From positions 62,001 to 126,000 of the forward strand of contig CAYZIS010000001.1 of assembly GCA_964478545.1 (NCBI GenBank): a stretch of DNA of 64,000 nucleotides. Reading direction: 5' to 3'. The number at the start of each line of letters is the position of its first letter. The first letter of the stretch is position 1. The position numbers and the translations under genes are program-made. Shown piece after piece: positions 43,096-50,503 of this stretch. Below the pieces are notes generated by a model. The model was not told where the DNA came from. It searched no databases and saw only the letters and a program-made list of their open reading frames with translations. The DNA comes from DQWO01 sp964478545. Its GTDB lineage: Bacteria; Desulfobacterota; Anaeroferrophillalia; Anaeroferrophillales; Anaeroferrophillaceae.

Positions 43096-43641
43096 TCAAA
43101 AATTGCCTCGACCGCCACCGCCACCGCCTCGACCGCCACCACCACCGCCTCGACCGCCACCGCCGCCGCCTCGACCGCCACCACCGCCGCCTCGACCGCC
43201 ACCGCCGCCGCCGCCGCCCATTCCGCCGCCGCCGCCGCCCATTCCAGGAACAAATGGAGCGGCACCCTGACCCTGAGTATTCATCCCCGCATGATCCGCA
43301 ACGTTTGGGCCAGCTGATGATTGCAGGCTTCCCTGTTCAAAATTTTTAACCGCTTCTCCAACCGTTCCTACAGCTCCTGTCACCACCTGGACTCCAGCAT
43401 CCTGAAGAACCGCAAAGGCGTTAGGCCCGCAATTCCCTGTCAACAGGGAATTAACGCCTTTACCAACCACCATCTGGGCTGCCTGGGTTCCGGCACCACC
43501 GGAAGCACCTTGGAACTCATTCGCCAAGGCTTCCGAGCTACCGGAATCCGTATCATAAATAATAAAAAACTGACAACGACCAAAACGAGGATCAACTTGG
43601 GCATCCATGCTTGATCCGCTGGAACTCACTGCTATTTTCAT
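43096..43641 (-). CDS. NifX/ORP-like cofactor-binding protein with long glycine-arginine tail
   Basis: A 181-residue protein. The first 110 residues are the dinitrogenase FeMo-cofactor family fold (MKIAVSSSGSSMDAQVDPRFGRCQFF, then GVNSLLTGNCGPNAFAVLQDAGVQ). The remaining 50 are almost only glycine with evenly spaced arginines (RGGGGGG repeats), ending RGNF. ORP of Desulfovibrio, the same fold, binds a Mo-Cu sulfide cluster. The tail is encoded by 21-bp tandem repeats and is unusual for this family. Confidence 0.88.
   Translation of the reverse strand: MKIAVSSSGSSMDAQVDPRFGRCQFFIIYDTDSGSSEALANEFQGASGGAGTQAAQMVVGKGVNSLLTGNCGPNAFAVLQDAGVQVVTGAVGTVGEAVKNFEQGSLQSSAGPNVADHAGMNTQGQGAAPFVPGMGGGGGGMGGGGGGGGRGGGGGGRGGGGGGRGGGGGGRGGGGGGRGNF
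43109..43213. repeat. 21-bp tandem repeat encoding RGGGGGG units
   Basis: Five near-identical 21-bp units of the form CGACCGCCACCGCCGCCGCCT (plus strand) in the 3' part of the NifX-like gene, continuing into glycine-only codons to about 43245. The units differ only at third codon positions, so the length is probably variable between strains. Confidence 0.85.
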
Positions 43642-43715
43642 GCTCTTCTTCTCCTTCCATCTGCCTAGTTATTAGATAGACAAACCTAATTCAGTTACCT
43701 TTAAACCCGACTGAT

Positions 43716-44012
43716 TTAATCAGCCTGTTGTTTTTGCTGTAGCTGATCTTCCAATTGTTTGATTCTCATTTCCAACTGCTCCAAGTTCTGCCGCCATCCG
43801 GCAGCCTGCTGCTGCAGAAACTGCAATTCAACCTGGGGATCATAAGCGTAAGCCTGTGGGCTGCCATAGGGCACCCCCGGAGCACCACGGTTCCATCCTC
43901 CAAAGCGAGGGCCGTAGCTATAAGGACCGGAAACACCGGTAGCGCAGTAACCGCGTCGACCGCCGGTCATTGACCCCATACCCTGGGGTCCTGTTCCATC
44001 AAATCCTGGCAT
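43716..44012 (-). CDS. DUF5320-type small protein 2
   Basis: A 98-residue protein with the same MPGFDGTGPQGMGSMTGG start as its downstream paralogue and GYCATG, then a glycine/tyrosine-rich stretch. A C-terminal coiled coil (about residues 62-96, LEQLEMRIKQLEDQLQQ) suggests oligomerisation. AGGAGGTGA lies five bases before the chosen ATG; an ATG three codons upstream lacks that spacing. It lies in the ORP-like cluster. Confidence 0.85.
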   Translation of the reverse strand: MPGFDGTGPQGMGSMTGGRRGYCATGVSGPYSYGPRFGGWNRGAPGVPYGSPQAYAYDPQVELQFLQQQAAGWRQNLEQLEMRIKQLEDQLQQKQQAD

Positions 44013-44111
44013 TTGTCTCACCTCCTGTGATTGTCAACCGCGTTTTCCCATCACACGTCGACTATTATTTATGCCAAATTAGGCCTGTCTAACTAGATAT
44101 GTAAAAAAATT

Positions 44112-44459
44112 TTAAAATCGTTGCAACCGGTATTGCTGCAACTGCCCATCTTGATACCTTTGCCTGGCAGTGGAAAAAGGCAGTTCGGCCGGAGCCAGAT
44201 AGATGGGAACCTCAGCCGCCCAAAGAATCTCCAGGGCCTTCGGCCCCACCTGCCCGCTTACCACCACTGCCACATCCCGATTTATAAGCATCTGAGCCGC
44301 ACCAGTACCGGCGCCAACCGCAACACTGGCAGCCGGATTGGCCACATATTCAATATCACCACTCTGATCATCAAGCAGTGCAAAGAAAGGACAACGACCG
44401 AACCGCGAATCCATCATCGCTTTTTCTTTATCGCTGTCAATACTGAAAGCAATCAACAT
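44112..44459 (-). CDS. NifX/ORP-like dinitrogenase cofactor family protein
   Basis: A 115-residue single-domain protein of the FeMo-cofactor/ORP fold: IAFSIDSDKEKAMMDSRFGRCPFFALLD at the start, then GTGAAQMLINRDVAVVVSGQVGPKALEIL. It is one of three paralogues in this cluster. The FGRCPFF cysteine is shared. It probably binds a metal-sulfur cluster or passes one to the ATPases, but no function has been shown for this subgroup. Confidence 0.88.
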   Translation of the reverse strand: MLIAFSIDSDKEKAMMDSRFGRCPFFALLDDQSGDIEYVANPAASVAVGAGTGAAQMLINRDVAVVVSGQVGPKALEILWAAEVPIYLAPAELPFSTARQRYQDGQLQQYRLQRF

Positions 44460-44479
44460 ACGTTAATCCTCATCAACAA

Positions 44480-44842
44480 TCAATGCTCATGACCACAGCC
44501 GGCAGCCCCGGAAATTTTTCCATCCAGATAGGCCTGCAAAACATTGCCCACATTTCCCCCGACACCGGTTGCAACGTCGAGACCGAATCCCTGGAACATC
44601 TCTATGGCTTTCGGCCCCATGCCCCCGGCGATCATAACATCAGCACCCAAAGACTTGATAAAAACCGGCACCTGGCCGGGAACATGCTGGCCAAAGTAAG
44701 GATTATCAACCACTTCAGTTTTTTCAATCTGGTTATCGTCTGTAATATAGGCAACCACATATGCCGGGCAACGCCCGAAGTGCATGCTCATTTCACCATC
44801 CAGACCATTTTTATCATTGGCTGATAACGCTATCTTTTTCAC
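44480..44842 (-). CDS. NifX/ORP-like protein with C-terminal Cys-His motif
   Basis: A 120-residue family member. I start at GTG because GGAGG lies five bases upstream; the longer frame starts inside the nitroreductase gene region. The core is MHFGRCPAYVVAYI, GADVMIAGGMGPKAIEMFQGFGLDV. The C-terminal AAGCGHEH adds a cysteine and two histidines suited to metal binding. It follows the nitroreductase gene on the same strand. Confidence 0.87.
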   Translation of the reverse strand: MKKIALSANDKNGLDGEMSMHFGRCPAYVVAYITDDNQIEKTEVVDNPYFGQHVPGQVPVFIKSLGADVMIAGGMGPKAIEMFQGFGLDVATGVGGNVGNVLQAYLDGKISGAAGCGHEH

Positions 44843-44892
44843 TGTTTTCCTCCAACATTCATTGATTTTTACTTTTATACTCGGAACATCCA

Positions 44893-45486
44893 TTATTCTT
44901 CAATAAAACACAAGTTTTCACCCCCAGAAGCCCAGGGACTTTCATATTTATTCAAAAAAACAAATTCACAGATAGGCTTACGGGAAGGCGCACTGGAAGG
45001 GGTCTTCTCCGGATAACCTAAAGGAATCAAAGTCACTAATGAAACTCCTTCAGGGACAGAAAGAACTTTTTCTGCCACCGTTGCATCGAAAAGTCCCAGA
45101 ATTACCGAACCCAACCCCAAAGAATGGGCAGCCAGGGCAAGGTTCTGACTTGCTAGACCAAGATCATACATATACCAGTTGTCACCTTTATTGGTTGCAG
45201 CGTCACCTTTATAATAACCTGAAAGTTCGTGTTTCCCCAGCATTGCCATAACCACCGGGGCCTGGATCACGGATTTGCGGGCGGGATTTCCTTCCGGAAG
45301 TGTCTGGGCCAACTGTTCTTTAACCCCCGAATTCCGCACCACAATAAATTCCCAGCATTGGGTATTAGCCCACGAAGGAGCATGTCTGGCTGCTTCAATA
45401 ACTTCCTGCAATGTTTCGTTATCAACTTCCTGGTCAGCAAATTTCCGGATGCTTCGTCTGGTCAGCAAACATTCTAAAGAATCCAT
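44893..45486 (-). CDS. nitroreductase family FMN oxidoreductase
   Basis: A 197-residue FMN flavoprotein. The N-terminal RRSIRKFADQEV binds the FMN phosphate, and APSWANTQCWEFIVV, the helix LGLASQNLALAAHSLGLGSVILG and TLIPLGYPEKTP complete the fold. It reduces quinone- or nitro-like substrates with NAD(P)H. The substrate is unknown. An AAGGGGGG ribosome site favours the second of two adjacent ATGs. It is embedded in the ORP-like cluster between mrp and a NifX-like gene, as in some anaerobes. Confidence 0.88.
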   Translation of the reverse strand: MDSLECLLTRRSIRKFADQEVDNETLQEVIEAARHAPSWANTQCWEFIVVRNSGVKEQLAQTLPEGNPARKSVIQAPVVMAMLGKHELSGYYKGDAATNKGDNWYMYDLGLASQNLALAAHSLGLGSVILGLFDATVAEKVLSVPEGVSLVTLIPLGYPEKTPSSAPSRKPICEFVFLNKYESPWASGGENLCFIEE

Positions 45487-45524
45487 CATTCCCCCCTTCC
45501 CTCTGCACATTGATTAGAAATAGA

Positions 45525-46409
45525 TTACTTCGTATCCTTTTTTTCTATGAATGAAAGGCATTTATCAGCAATCTGCTTTAAATTCTCCGCAGCCTGTGAT
45601 TCCGGAAAGGCTATCACATACGGCTCCCCGGCATCGCCTTTCACCACAATCTGGGGATCAATGGGGACGCGGCCCAAAAATGGGACATTCAATTCCCTGG
45701 CAGCGATTTCACCACCACCCTTTTTAAATAAATCAATTTCTTTCCCACAGTGGGGACAAACAAGGCCACTCATATTTTCCACAATGCCAATCACCGGAAT
45801 CTTAAGCTGTTGGCTGAAGACCACCGATTTACGCGAATCAAGCAGGGCCACCTCCTGAGGGGTAGTAACAATAACACTGCCATCAACCGCCTTAAGCACC
45901 TGAGCGGCGCTCAAGGGTTCGTCACCAGTTCCCGGTGGCAAATCTACAACCAAACAATCTAAGTCACCCCACTGGACATCAGCCACAAACTGCTTGATCA
46001 CCGTATGCTTTAACGGCCCCCTCCAGACAACAGGATTATCCACACTTTCAAGCAGAAAAGCCATGGAAACCACTGACAGACCAGGAATAAACTCCAGGGG
46101 CACGATACCACCTTCAGTGGCCTGCAAACGAGATTTGTCCAAACCAAGCATCTTCGGCAAATTCGGACCATGAATATCAGCATCCAGCAAACCAACCTTC
46201 AAGCCTTGCTGAGTCAAGGAAACCGCCAGATTCACCGCGATCGTACTTTTACCAACCCCTCCCTTGCCGCTCATTACAACTATAGAGTGTTTTATGTGAG
46301 CCAATCTTTCCTGTAGTTGTTCTTCTTCACGACGCTGTTTCTCTTCAGCAGAGCAACTTTCAGCACTACCACAGCTGCTGCATGACGCCCCATCTGCACA
46401 ATCACTCAT
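45525..46409 (-). CDS. mrp: Mrp/NBP35-type iron-sulfur carrier ATPase
   Basis: A 294-residue P-loop ATPase that assembles and delivers [4Fe-4S] clusters. The N-terminus has four cysteines (C4, C10, C13, C19), the Walker A SGKGGVGKST is near residues 47-56, DLPPGTGDEPLS follows and the C-terminal CPHC is near 225. The N-terminal cysteine cluster is of the NBP35 type. It sits in the ORP-like cluster, as the Desulfovibrio mrp does. Confidence 0.94.
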   Translation of the reverse strand: MSDCADGASCSSCGSAESCSAEEKQRREEEQLQERLAHIKHSIVVMSGKGGVGKSTIAVNLAVSLTQQGLKVGLLDADIHGPNLPKMLGLDKSRLQATEGGIVPLEFIPGLSVVSMAFLLESVDNPVVWRGPLKHTVIKQFVADVQWGDLDCLVVDLPPGTGDEPLSAAQVLKAVDGSVIVTTPQEVALLDSRKSVVFSQQLKIPVIGIVENMSGLVCPHCGKEIDLFKKGGGEIAARELNVPFLGRVPIDPQIVVKGDAGEPYVIAFPESQAAENLKQIADKCLSFIEKKDTK

Positions 46410-46491
46410 TCTCTTCCTCGCTTTCTATAAAGAATTTTAAAATTTAATTTGCATTATCACCAATTTGCAATAAAAATCAATAGTAATAAAA

Positions 46492-46662
46492 TCAAAAACA
46501 ACCCAACTGGCATGAAATAACTTTCAATTCCAGCTCATTAATAATCTCACCCACTGCCCTTCGGCTAAGACCATACTCCTTAGCAACCATCTCTGCCTGG
46601 GCACAGGTTATCTTTCCTTCCGCACTCAACTCATGAATCTTTTTCTGCACTTCATCACTCAT
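46492..46662 (-). CDS. 56-residue conserved-looking small protein ending QLGCF
   Basis: A frame too short for ordinary gene tables. It encodes 56 residues with a helix-turn-helix-like middle (AQAEMVAKEYGLSRRAVGEIINEL) and the C-terminus KVISCQLGCF. Cysteines are at 20, 51 and 55. GAGGAG precedes the ATG by seven bases. Its start overlaps the merR stop by eight bases (ATGAGTGA), implying coupled translation. From memory the QLGCF ending recurs in small proteins of sulfate reducers, but this needs a search. It may be a metal- or DNA-binding accessory of MerR or Mrp. Confidence 0.65.
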   Translation of the reverse strand: MSDEVQKKIHELSAEGKITCAQAEMVAKEYGLSRRAVGEIINELELKVISCQLGCF

Positions 46663-47047
46663 CTATGGACTCCTCTAACTTCTCTTTGCCTTGCTGGCGA
46701 CATCGCCGTTGGGTTTTATAATAACTGGAATTCCCTTTTAAGGCGCAATGTCTACAACAATTATACTCACGACAAGTCTGCTGACGAATTTCCCAACAGG
46801 GAGCCAACTGCAATAATTTCTGCAAACCGGAAATATTTACCCCTTCTTCATGTATCAGCCGCCGCAAACACTGTAGCCATCGTACATCATTCCGCGAATA
46901 AAAACGCTTTCCGCCCCTGCGCGAGGGAAAAAGCAAACCGGCCTTTTCATATAATCGCAAAGTTCGCGGATGCACCTCGAGCAAATCCGCCACAACCCCA
47001 ATAGAATAAGTGGGATAATCATCATCCTCAACCTTGCCTTCAATCAT
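46655..47047 (-). CDS. MerR family regulator with cysteine-rich C-terminus
   Basis: A 130-residue transcription factor. The winged helix-turn-helix runs from YSIGVVADLLEVHPRTLRLY to about residue 80 (GGKRFYSRNDV). The tail has cysteines at 84, 92, 97, 98, 101 and 116 (PCWEIRQQTC, NCCRHC), a likely metal or iron-sulfur sensor. It is the first gene of the ORP-like cluster and lies under a promoter with the short 16-base spacer and dyad symmetry typical of MerR control, so it probably autoregulates. Confidence 0.88.
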   Translation of the reverse strand: MIEGKVEDDDYPTYSIGVVADLLEVHPRTLRLYEKAGLLFPSRRGGKRFYSRNDVRWLQCLRRLIHEEGVNISGLQKLLQLAPCWEIRQQTCREYNCCRHCALKGNSSYYKTQRRCRQQGKEKLEESIDE

Positions 47048-47079
47048 CTGCCACTCTCTTTCCTCAAACTAACAGTATT

Positions 47080-47107
47080 AATATAACCTGCAAATGTATA
47101 TTGTCAA
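47080..47107 (-). promoter_or_regulatory. merR promoter with dyad operator
   Basis: TTGACA (47107-47102) and TATATT (47085-47080) are separated by 16 bases. The inverse pair AATATA/TATATT flanks CATTTGCAGGT in the spacer, the usual position of a MerR operator. It is about 33 bases upstream of the merR start. Confidence 0.6.
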
Positions 47108-47166
47108 GTCCAAAAAATAAAAGAATCTGTTATTCTTGTAAATCTACCAATATTTTGCCTCACGCA

Positions 47167-47411
47167 CTGGAATTCCGATATAAGATCTTATATTTTGTCA
47201 ACTGAAGTTACTTCAGGCGCTTTTTTGCGCTCGATTGCCTGTTTTTTCAACGGTTCATTACGCTGAAATTGCCAAACTCGCCCTTTCTGGACTCAGACAG
47301 GACAATTTCTGCGCTCCATTCGCCGGAAAAAACAACGGCTTCTCACGATGTCGCGCCGGAAGTAACTTCAATTGGACATCCTGCAAAAGTTTGCTTATAT
47401 CGGAATTCCAG
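47167..47411. repeat. family B MITE-like element, copy 3 (inverted)
   Basis: About 245 bp, inverted relative to copies 1 and 2, with ends CTGGAATTCCGATATAAG and TATATCGGAATTCCAG. Flanking direct repeats are CTCACGCA and CTCAAGCA (one mismatch), at 47159-47166 and 47412-47419. It lies in the divergent gap between merR and DUF3842. Together with the merR promoter it accounts for most of the 440-base gap. Confidence 0.85.
47372..47401 (+). promoter_or_regulatory. outward promoter-like pair in family B copy 3, facing DUF3842-cooT
   Basis: TTGGAC (47372-47377) and TATATC (47396-47401) with 18 bases between, reading out toward the plus-strand DUF3842 gene 87 bases downstream. Same end and same geometry as the other copies. 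Confidence 0.4.
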
Positions 47412-47487
47412 CTCAAGCAGAAATGGCTTGCAAAAAATACACACATAATCTACCAATAGCTATTCAGACAGGAGGAAATAAAAGCTT

Positions 47488-47907
47488 ATGAAGATAGGAA
47501 TAATTGATGGGCAGGGAGGCGGGATCGGCAGCGCCATCATCCGCCGCCTGAAAGAAGATTTTGGCGAAAAGGTAGAAATCTGGGCTCTTGGCACCAACGC
47601 CATTGCCACAGCAGCGATGATGAAAACCAGGGCAAACCGGGGAGCCACTGGCGAAAATGCCATTATTCAGAGCGTGGTAAAAGTTGATATGATTCTTGGA
47701 ACTATATCTATTATCATGGCCCACGCAATGATGGGAGAACTTACCCCGGCAATGGCCACAGCTATTGCTGCCAGCCCGGCAAAAAAGCTCCTGCTACCCC
47801 TGTCCCAGGAAAACATTAAAATTATCGGTATTTACAAAGAACCGTTGCCCCACCTCATCGATAGTATGGTAAAAATAGTGCAAAAGGAGGTTATGGAAAA
47901 TGTGTGA
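47488..47907 (+). CDS. DUF3842 family protein
   Basis: A 139-residue Rossmann-like protein. GIIDGQGGGIGSAIIRRL at the N-terminus, ALGTNAIATAAMMKTRAN and ILGTISIIMAHAMMGELTPAMA are the family blocks. No activity is known. It overlaps cooT by eight bases, so it may help nickel handling. AGGAGG is 12 bases before the ATG. Confidence 0.88.
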   Translation: MKIGIIDGQGGGIGSAIIRRLKEDFGEKVEIWALGTNAIATAAMMKTRANRGATGENAIIQSVVKVDMILGTISIIMAHAMMGELTPAMATAIAASPAKKLLLPLSQENIKIIGIYKEPLPHLIDSMVKIVQKEVMENV

Positions 47908-48097
47908 AGCCAATGCTTATCTGAAGAAATCTGAGGAAGAAAACCTGATGGTCATGGAAAATGTGTACAATCTGAAACCAGAAGGCGGTAAGATTCTACT
48001 GGAAAACATCTTTGGCGAACAAAAGCTTATTGATGCGGAGATACATCACATATCACTGATGGAACACAAAATTATTCTTCAGCCTAAAGCCTCTTAA
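47900..48097 (+). CDS. cooT: CooT-family nickel-binding protein
   Basis: A 65-residue protein beginning MCEANAYL, the CooT signature whose Cys2 binds nickel in a dimer. The remainder is a small beta barrel (VYNLKPEGGKILLENIFG). CooT is linked to CO dehydrogenase maturation in Rhodospirillum, but standalone copies are common in anaerobes. GGAGG precedes the ATG. Its 3' end overlaps the convergent LOG-like gene by four bases. Confidence 0.88.
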   Translation: MCEANAYLKKSEEENLMVMENVYNLKPEGGKILLENIFGEQKLIDAEIHHISLMEHKIILQPKAS

Positions 48098-48783
48098 TGA
48101 TTTTCTTCCAGCATAGTGCCCATAAAAGATTGAACCACTGAAGCAATTTCATTCACATCATCAACAACCTGCAGCAAAGAGAGATCATCTTCATTGATAT
48201 AGCCCGAAGCCTCCAACTCTTTACGCAACCATGAAAACAGGCCCTGCCAGTAATGGCGGCCATAGAGAATAATCGGGAAAGGACGAATCTTATCTGTTTG
48301 AATCAGGGTCAAAGCTTCAAACATCTCGTCAAGAGTTCCAAACCCCCCGGGAAAAACGACAAAAGCCATGGAATATTTAACCAGCATAACTTTGCGCACA
48401 AAGAAATATTTAAAGGACACCAGTTTAGAAATATATTTATTCGGCTTTTGCTCCATGGGCAAAGTAATATTTAAACCGACAGAGTTCCCTCCTGCCTCCA
48501 GGGCGCCGCGGTTGGCTGCGGCCATAATCCCCGGGCCACCGCCGGTTATCACGGTAATCCCGGACTTTGCCATCATATTCCCCAAAGCCCAAGCCTGCTG
48601 ATAATCTTCATGTTCTTCGCTGGTACGGGCAGAACCAAAAACAGTAATCGCCGGACCACAATCTGACAGTTGTTCAAATCCTTCAACAAATTCTGAAATA
48701 ATTTTAAATATCCGCCAGCTCTCTTCAAGCTTAAAGTCATCAATGAGATACTGCTCATGATTGCGGTGATTATTGTCAGACAT
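48094..48783 (-). CDS. LOG-like Rossmann protein (TIGR00730 family)
   Basis: A 229-residue lysine-decarboxylase-like Rossmann protein with ITVFGSARTSEE, GGGPGIMAAANRGA and the motif PGGFGTLDEMFEAL. Plant homologues (LOG) release cytokinins from their monophosphates; bacterial members are nucleotide 5'-monophosphate phosphoribohydrolases. It is followed by no obvious operon partner and is convergent with cooT. Confidence 0.9.
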   Translation of the reverse strand: MSDNNHRNHEQYLIDDFKLEESWRIFKIISEFVEGFEQLSDCGPAITVFGSARTSEEHEDYQQAWALGNMMAKSGITVITGGGPGIMAAANRGALEAGGNSVGLNITLPMEQKPNKYISKLVSFKYFFVRKVMLVKYSMAFVVFPGGFGTLDEMFEALTLIQTDKIRPFPIILYGRHYWQGLFSWLRKELEASGYINEDDLSLLQVVDDVNEIASVVQSFMGTMLEENH

Positions 48784-48801
48784 TGATACCCCTTAAAAAA
48801 A

Positions 48802-50187
48802 TTAATTTCTGAAACTGGTTACCGGCGCTGGCAACTGCCCCTTACGCCAGATAAAATAGTCACTGCTCTCTTCATGTAAAGGCATGATATAAGCGTTCCC
48901 TAACAGGCCACCCCAGGAAACATAATCACCAGCTTTTTTCCCGGGGACCGGAATCAATCGGACCGCAGTTGTTTTATTGTTCATTACCCCGATAGCCAGC
49001 TCATCAGCAATAATCGCTGAAATAGTCGTGGTTTTAGTATCACCGGGAACTGCAATCATATCAAGCCCAACCGAGCAAACCGTGGTCATCGCTTCCAGTT
49101 TATCTATCCCCAGAGTTCCGGCCTTCACCGCCTCCGCCAGTCCCACATCCTCACTAACAGGAATAAACGCACCACTCAAACCGCCCACATGCGATGAAGC
49201 CATCATCCCGCCCTTTTTTACCGCATCCGTCAGCAGAGCCAGTGCTGCGGTTGAACCATGGGTACCTACACGTTCAAGCCCCATGGCCTCCAGTATACGA
49301 CCAACACTATCCCCCACAGCGGTGGTCGGAGCTAAAGAGACATCAATGGAGCCAAAACAAACACCAAGACTGCGAGCCAATTCCTGCCCAATGAGTTCCC
49401 CAGCCCGGGTTATTTTAAAAGCGGTCTTCTTGATAGCTTCCGCCACCTCATCCAGGGCTAGATCCCGGGGCAAACCGGCAACAACCCGTCGCAATACCCC
49501 CGGACCGGAAATCCCAACGTTTATAATATTATCAGCTTCCTGCAGACCGTGATAGCCGCCAGCCATAAACGGATTATCGCTGACCGGGTTGGCAAATACC
49601 ACAAATTTAGCGGCCCCTATGGCCTTATCGCTGTTCATGGCCAGATCCCGGATAATACCACCGACCTTAGCCACCGCCCGCATATTGATGCCGGCTTTAC
49701 TGGATGCCAGACTGAAAAACCCGCAGACTTTTTCTGTTTCTCCCAAAGCAGCGGGAATAGCATCCATTACTGTCTGATCGGCATAGGTCATGCCTTTTTC
49801 ACAAAATCCACCATAGCCACCCAGGAAATCGACCCCAACTTTGCCGGCACAACGGTCGAGCAGCTGCGCAAAAACAATACAACGATCCCGATCCTGTTCG
49901 GCCGCTCCTGTCAGAGCACCGGCCAGCACCACTGCAGCCGGGGTTATAGTTATCCGCCGGTTGATGATGGGAATACCATAATAAGACTGGATTTTTTCGG
50001 CCCGCTTGACAAATTGGCGGGCGGTTGCCAGAATCTTTTTTTCCGTTCGTCGGCAGAGGGTGGCAAAATCATCGGACACAGATGGCAGCAAATTAATTCC
50101 CAGGGTGACCGCCCGGATATCAAAATGCTCCTTCTCCGTCATTCTATACGTTTCGTAAACTTCTTCTAAAGAGATTGTCTGTGGCAT
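48802..50187 (-). CDS. PFL family protein (UPF0210/DUF711)
   Basis: A 461-residue cytosolic protein with blocks GVDFLGGYGGFCEKGMT, NINVGISGPGVL and GALFIPVSEDVGL-like sequence (GAFIPVSEDVGLA). It belongs to UPF0210, related in fold to glycyl radical enzymes but without a visible glycyl-radical RVxG motif. The function is unknown. It is commonly paired with the UPF0237 ACT protein, which is 15 bases upstream here, so the ACT domain may sense a ligand for it. Confidence 0.92.
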   Translation of the reverse strand: MPQTISLEEVYETYRMTEKEHFDIRAVTLGINLLPSVSDDFATLCRRTEKKILATARQFVKRAEKIQSYYGIPIINRRITITPAAVVLAGALTGAAEQDRDRCIVFAQLLDRCAGKVGVDFLGGYGGFCEKGMTYADQTVMDAIPAALGETEKVCGFFSLASSKAGINMRAVAKVGGIIRDLAMNSDKAIGAAKFVVFANPVSDNPFMAGGYHGLQEADNIINVGISGPGVLRRVVAGLPRDLALDEVAEAIKKTAFKITRAGELIGQELARSLGVCFGSIDVSLAPTTAVGDSVGRILEAMGLERVGTHGSTAALALLTDAVKKGGMMASSHVGGLSGAFIPVSEDVGLAEAVKAGTLGIDKLEAMTTVCSVGLDMIAVPGDTKTTTISAIIADELAIGVMNNKTTAVRLIPVPGKKAGDYVSWGGLLGNAYIMPLHEESSDYFIWRKGQLPAPVTSFRN

Positions 50188-50202
50188 AAAAAACCTATTC
50201 CC

Positions 50203-50490
50203 TCACACCCGATGCATAACTTCAAAAATTTTATGATGCTGAATCTGGATGGAAAGACCAATTTCAGCCCCTAATTTTTCCAGCTTCGGTCCGACCACAC
50301 CCACATCACTTCGGGCATCAGCCATATCCACCAACATAGTCATAACAAAAACACCCTGCATGATTTTCTGGTTAATATCCTCAATATTGATATTTTCCTT
50401 CCAGAGAAAATCCGACACTTGGGCCACAATACCGGTTTGATCCTTGCCAACAACCAACACTATTGCCAGATTTTTTTCTTCACTTTTCAT
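50203..50490 (-). CDS. ACT domain protein (UPF0237)
   Basis: A 95-residue single ACT domain, VVGKDQTGIVAQVSDFLWKENINIEDINQKIM and VFVMTMLVDMADA, probably binding an amino acid or related ligand. The start is the internal ATG of MKSEEKNLA preceded by AAGGAATT. The longer frame overlaps the upstream methyltransferase remnant. Partner of UPF0210 next door. Confidence 0.92.
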   Translation of the reverse strand: MKSEEKNLAIVLVVGKDQTGIVAQVSDFLWKENINIEDINQKIMQGVFVMTMLVDMADARSDVGVVGPKLEKLGAEIGLSIQIQHHKIFEVMHRV

Positions 50491-50503
50491 CACGTAATTC
50501 CTT

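Noticed and set aside
43109..43245. Possible CRISPR-like repeat array.
   Set aside because: The units are contiguous without spacers and keep the reading frame of the NifX-like gene. They are tandem codon repeats. No CRISPR array was seen in the window.
42828..43265. An alanine/valine-rich 145-codon frame extending the DUF5320 gene upstream.
   Set aside because: The extension is the shifted reading of the RGGGGGG 21-bp repeats in the neighbouring gene. The AAGGAGGTG site supports the short start at 43064.
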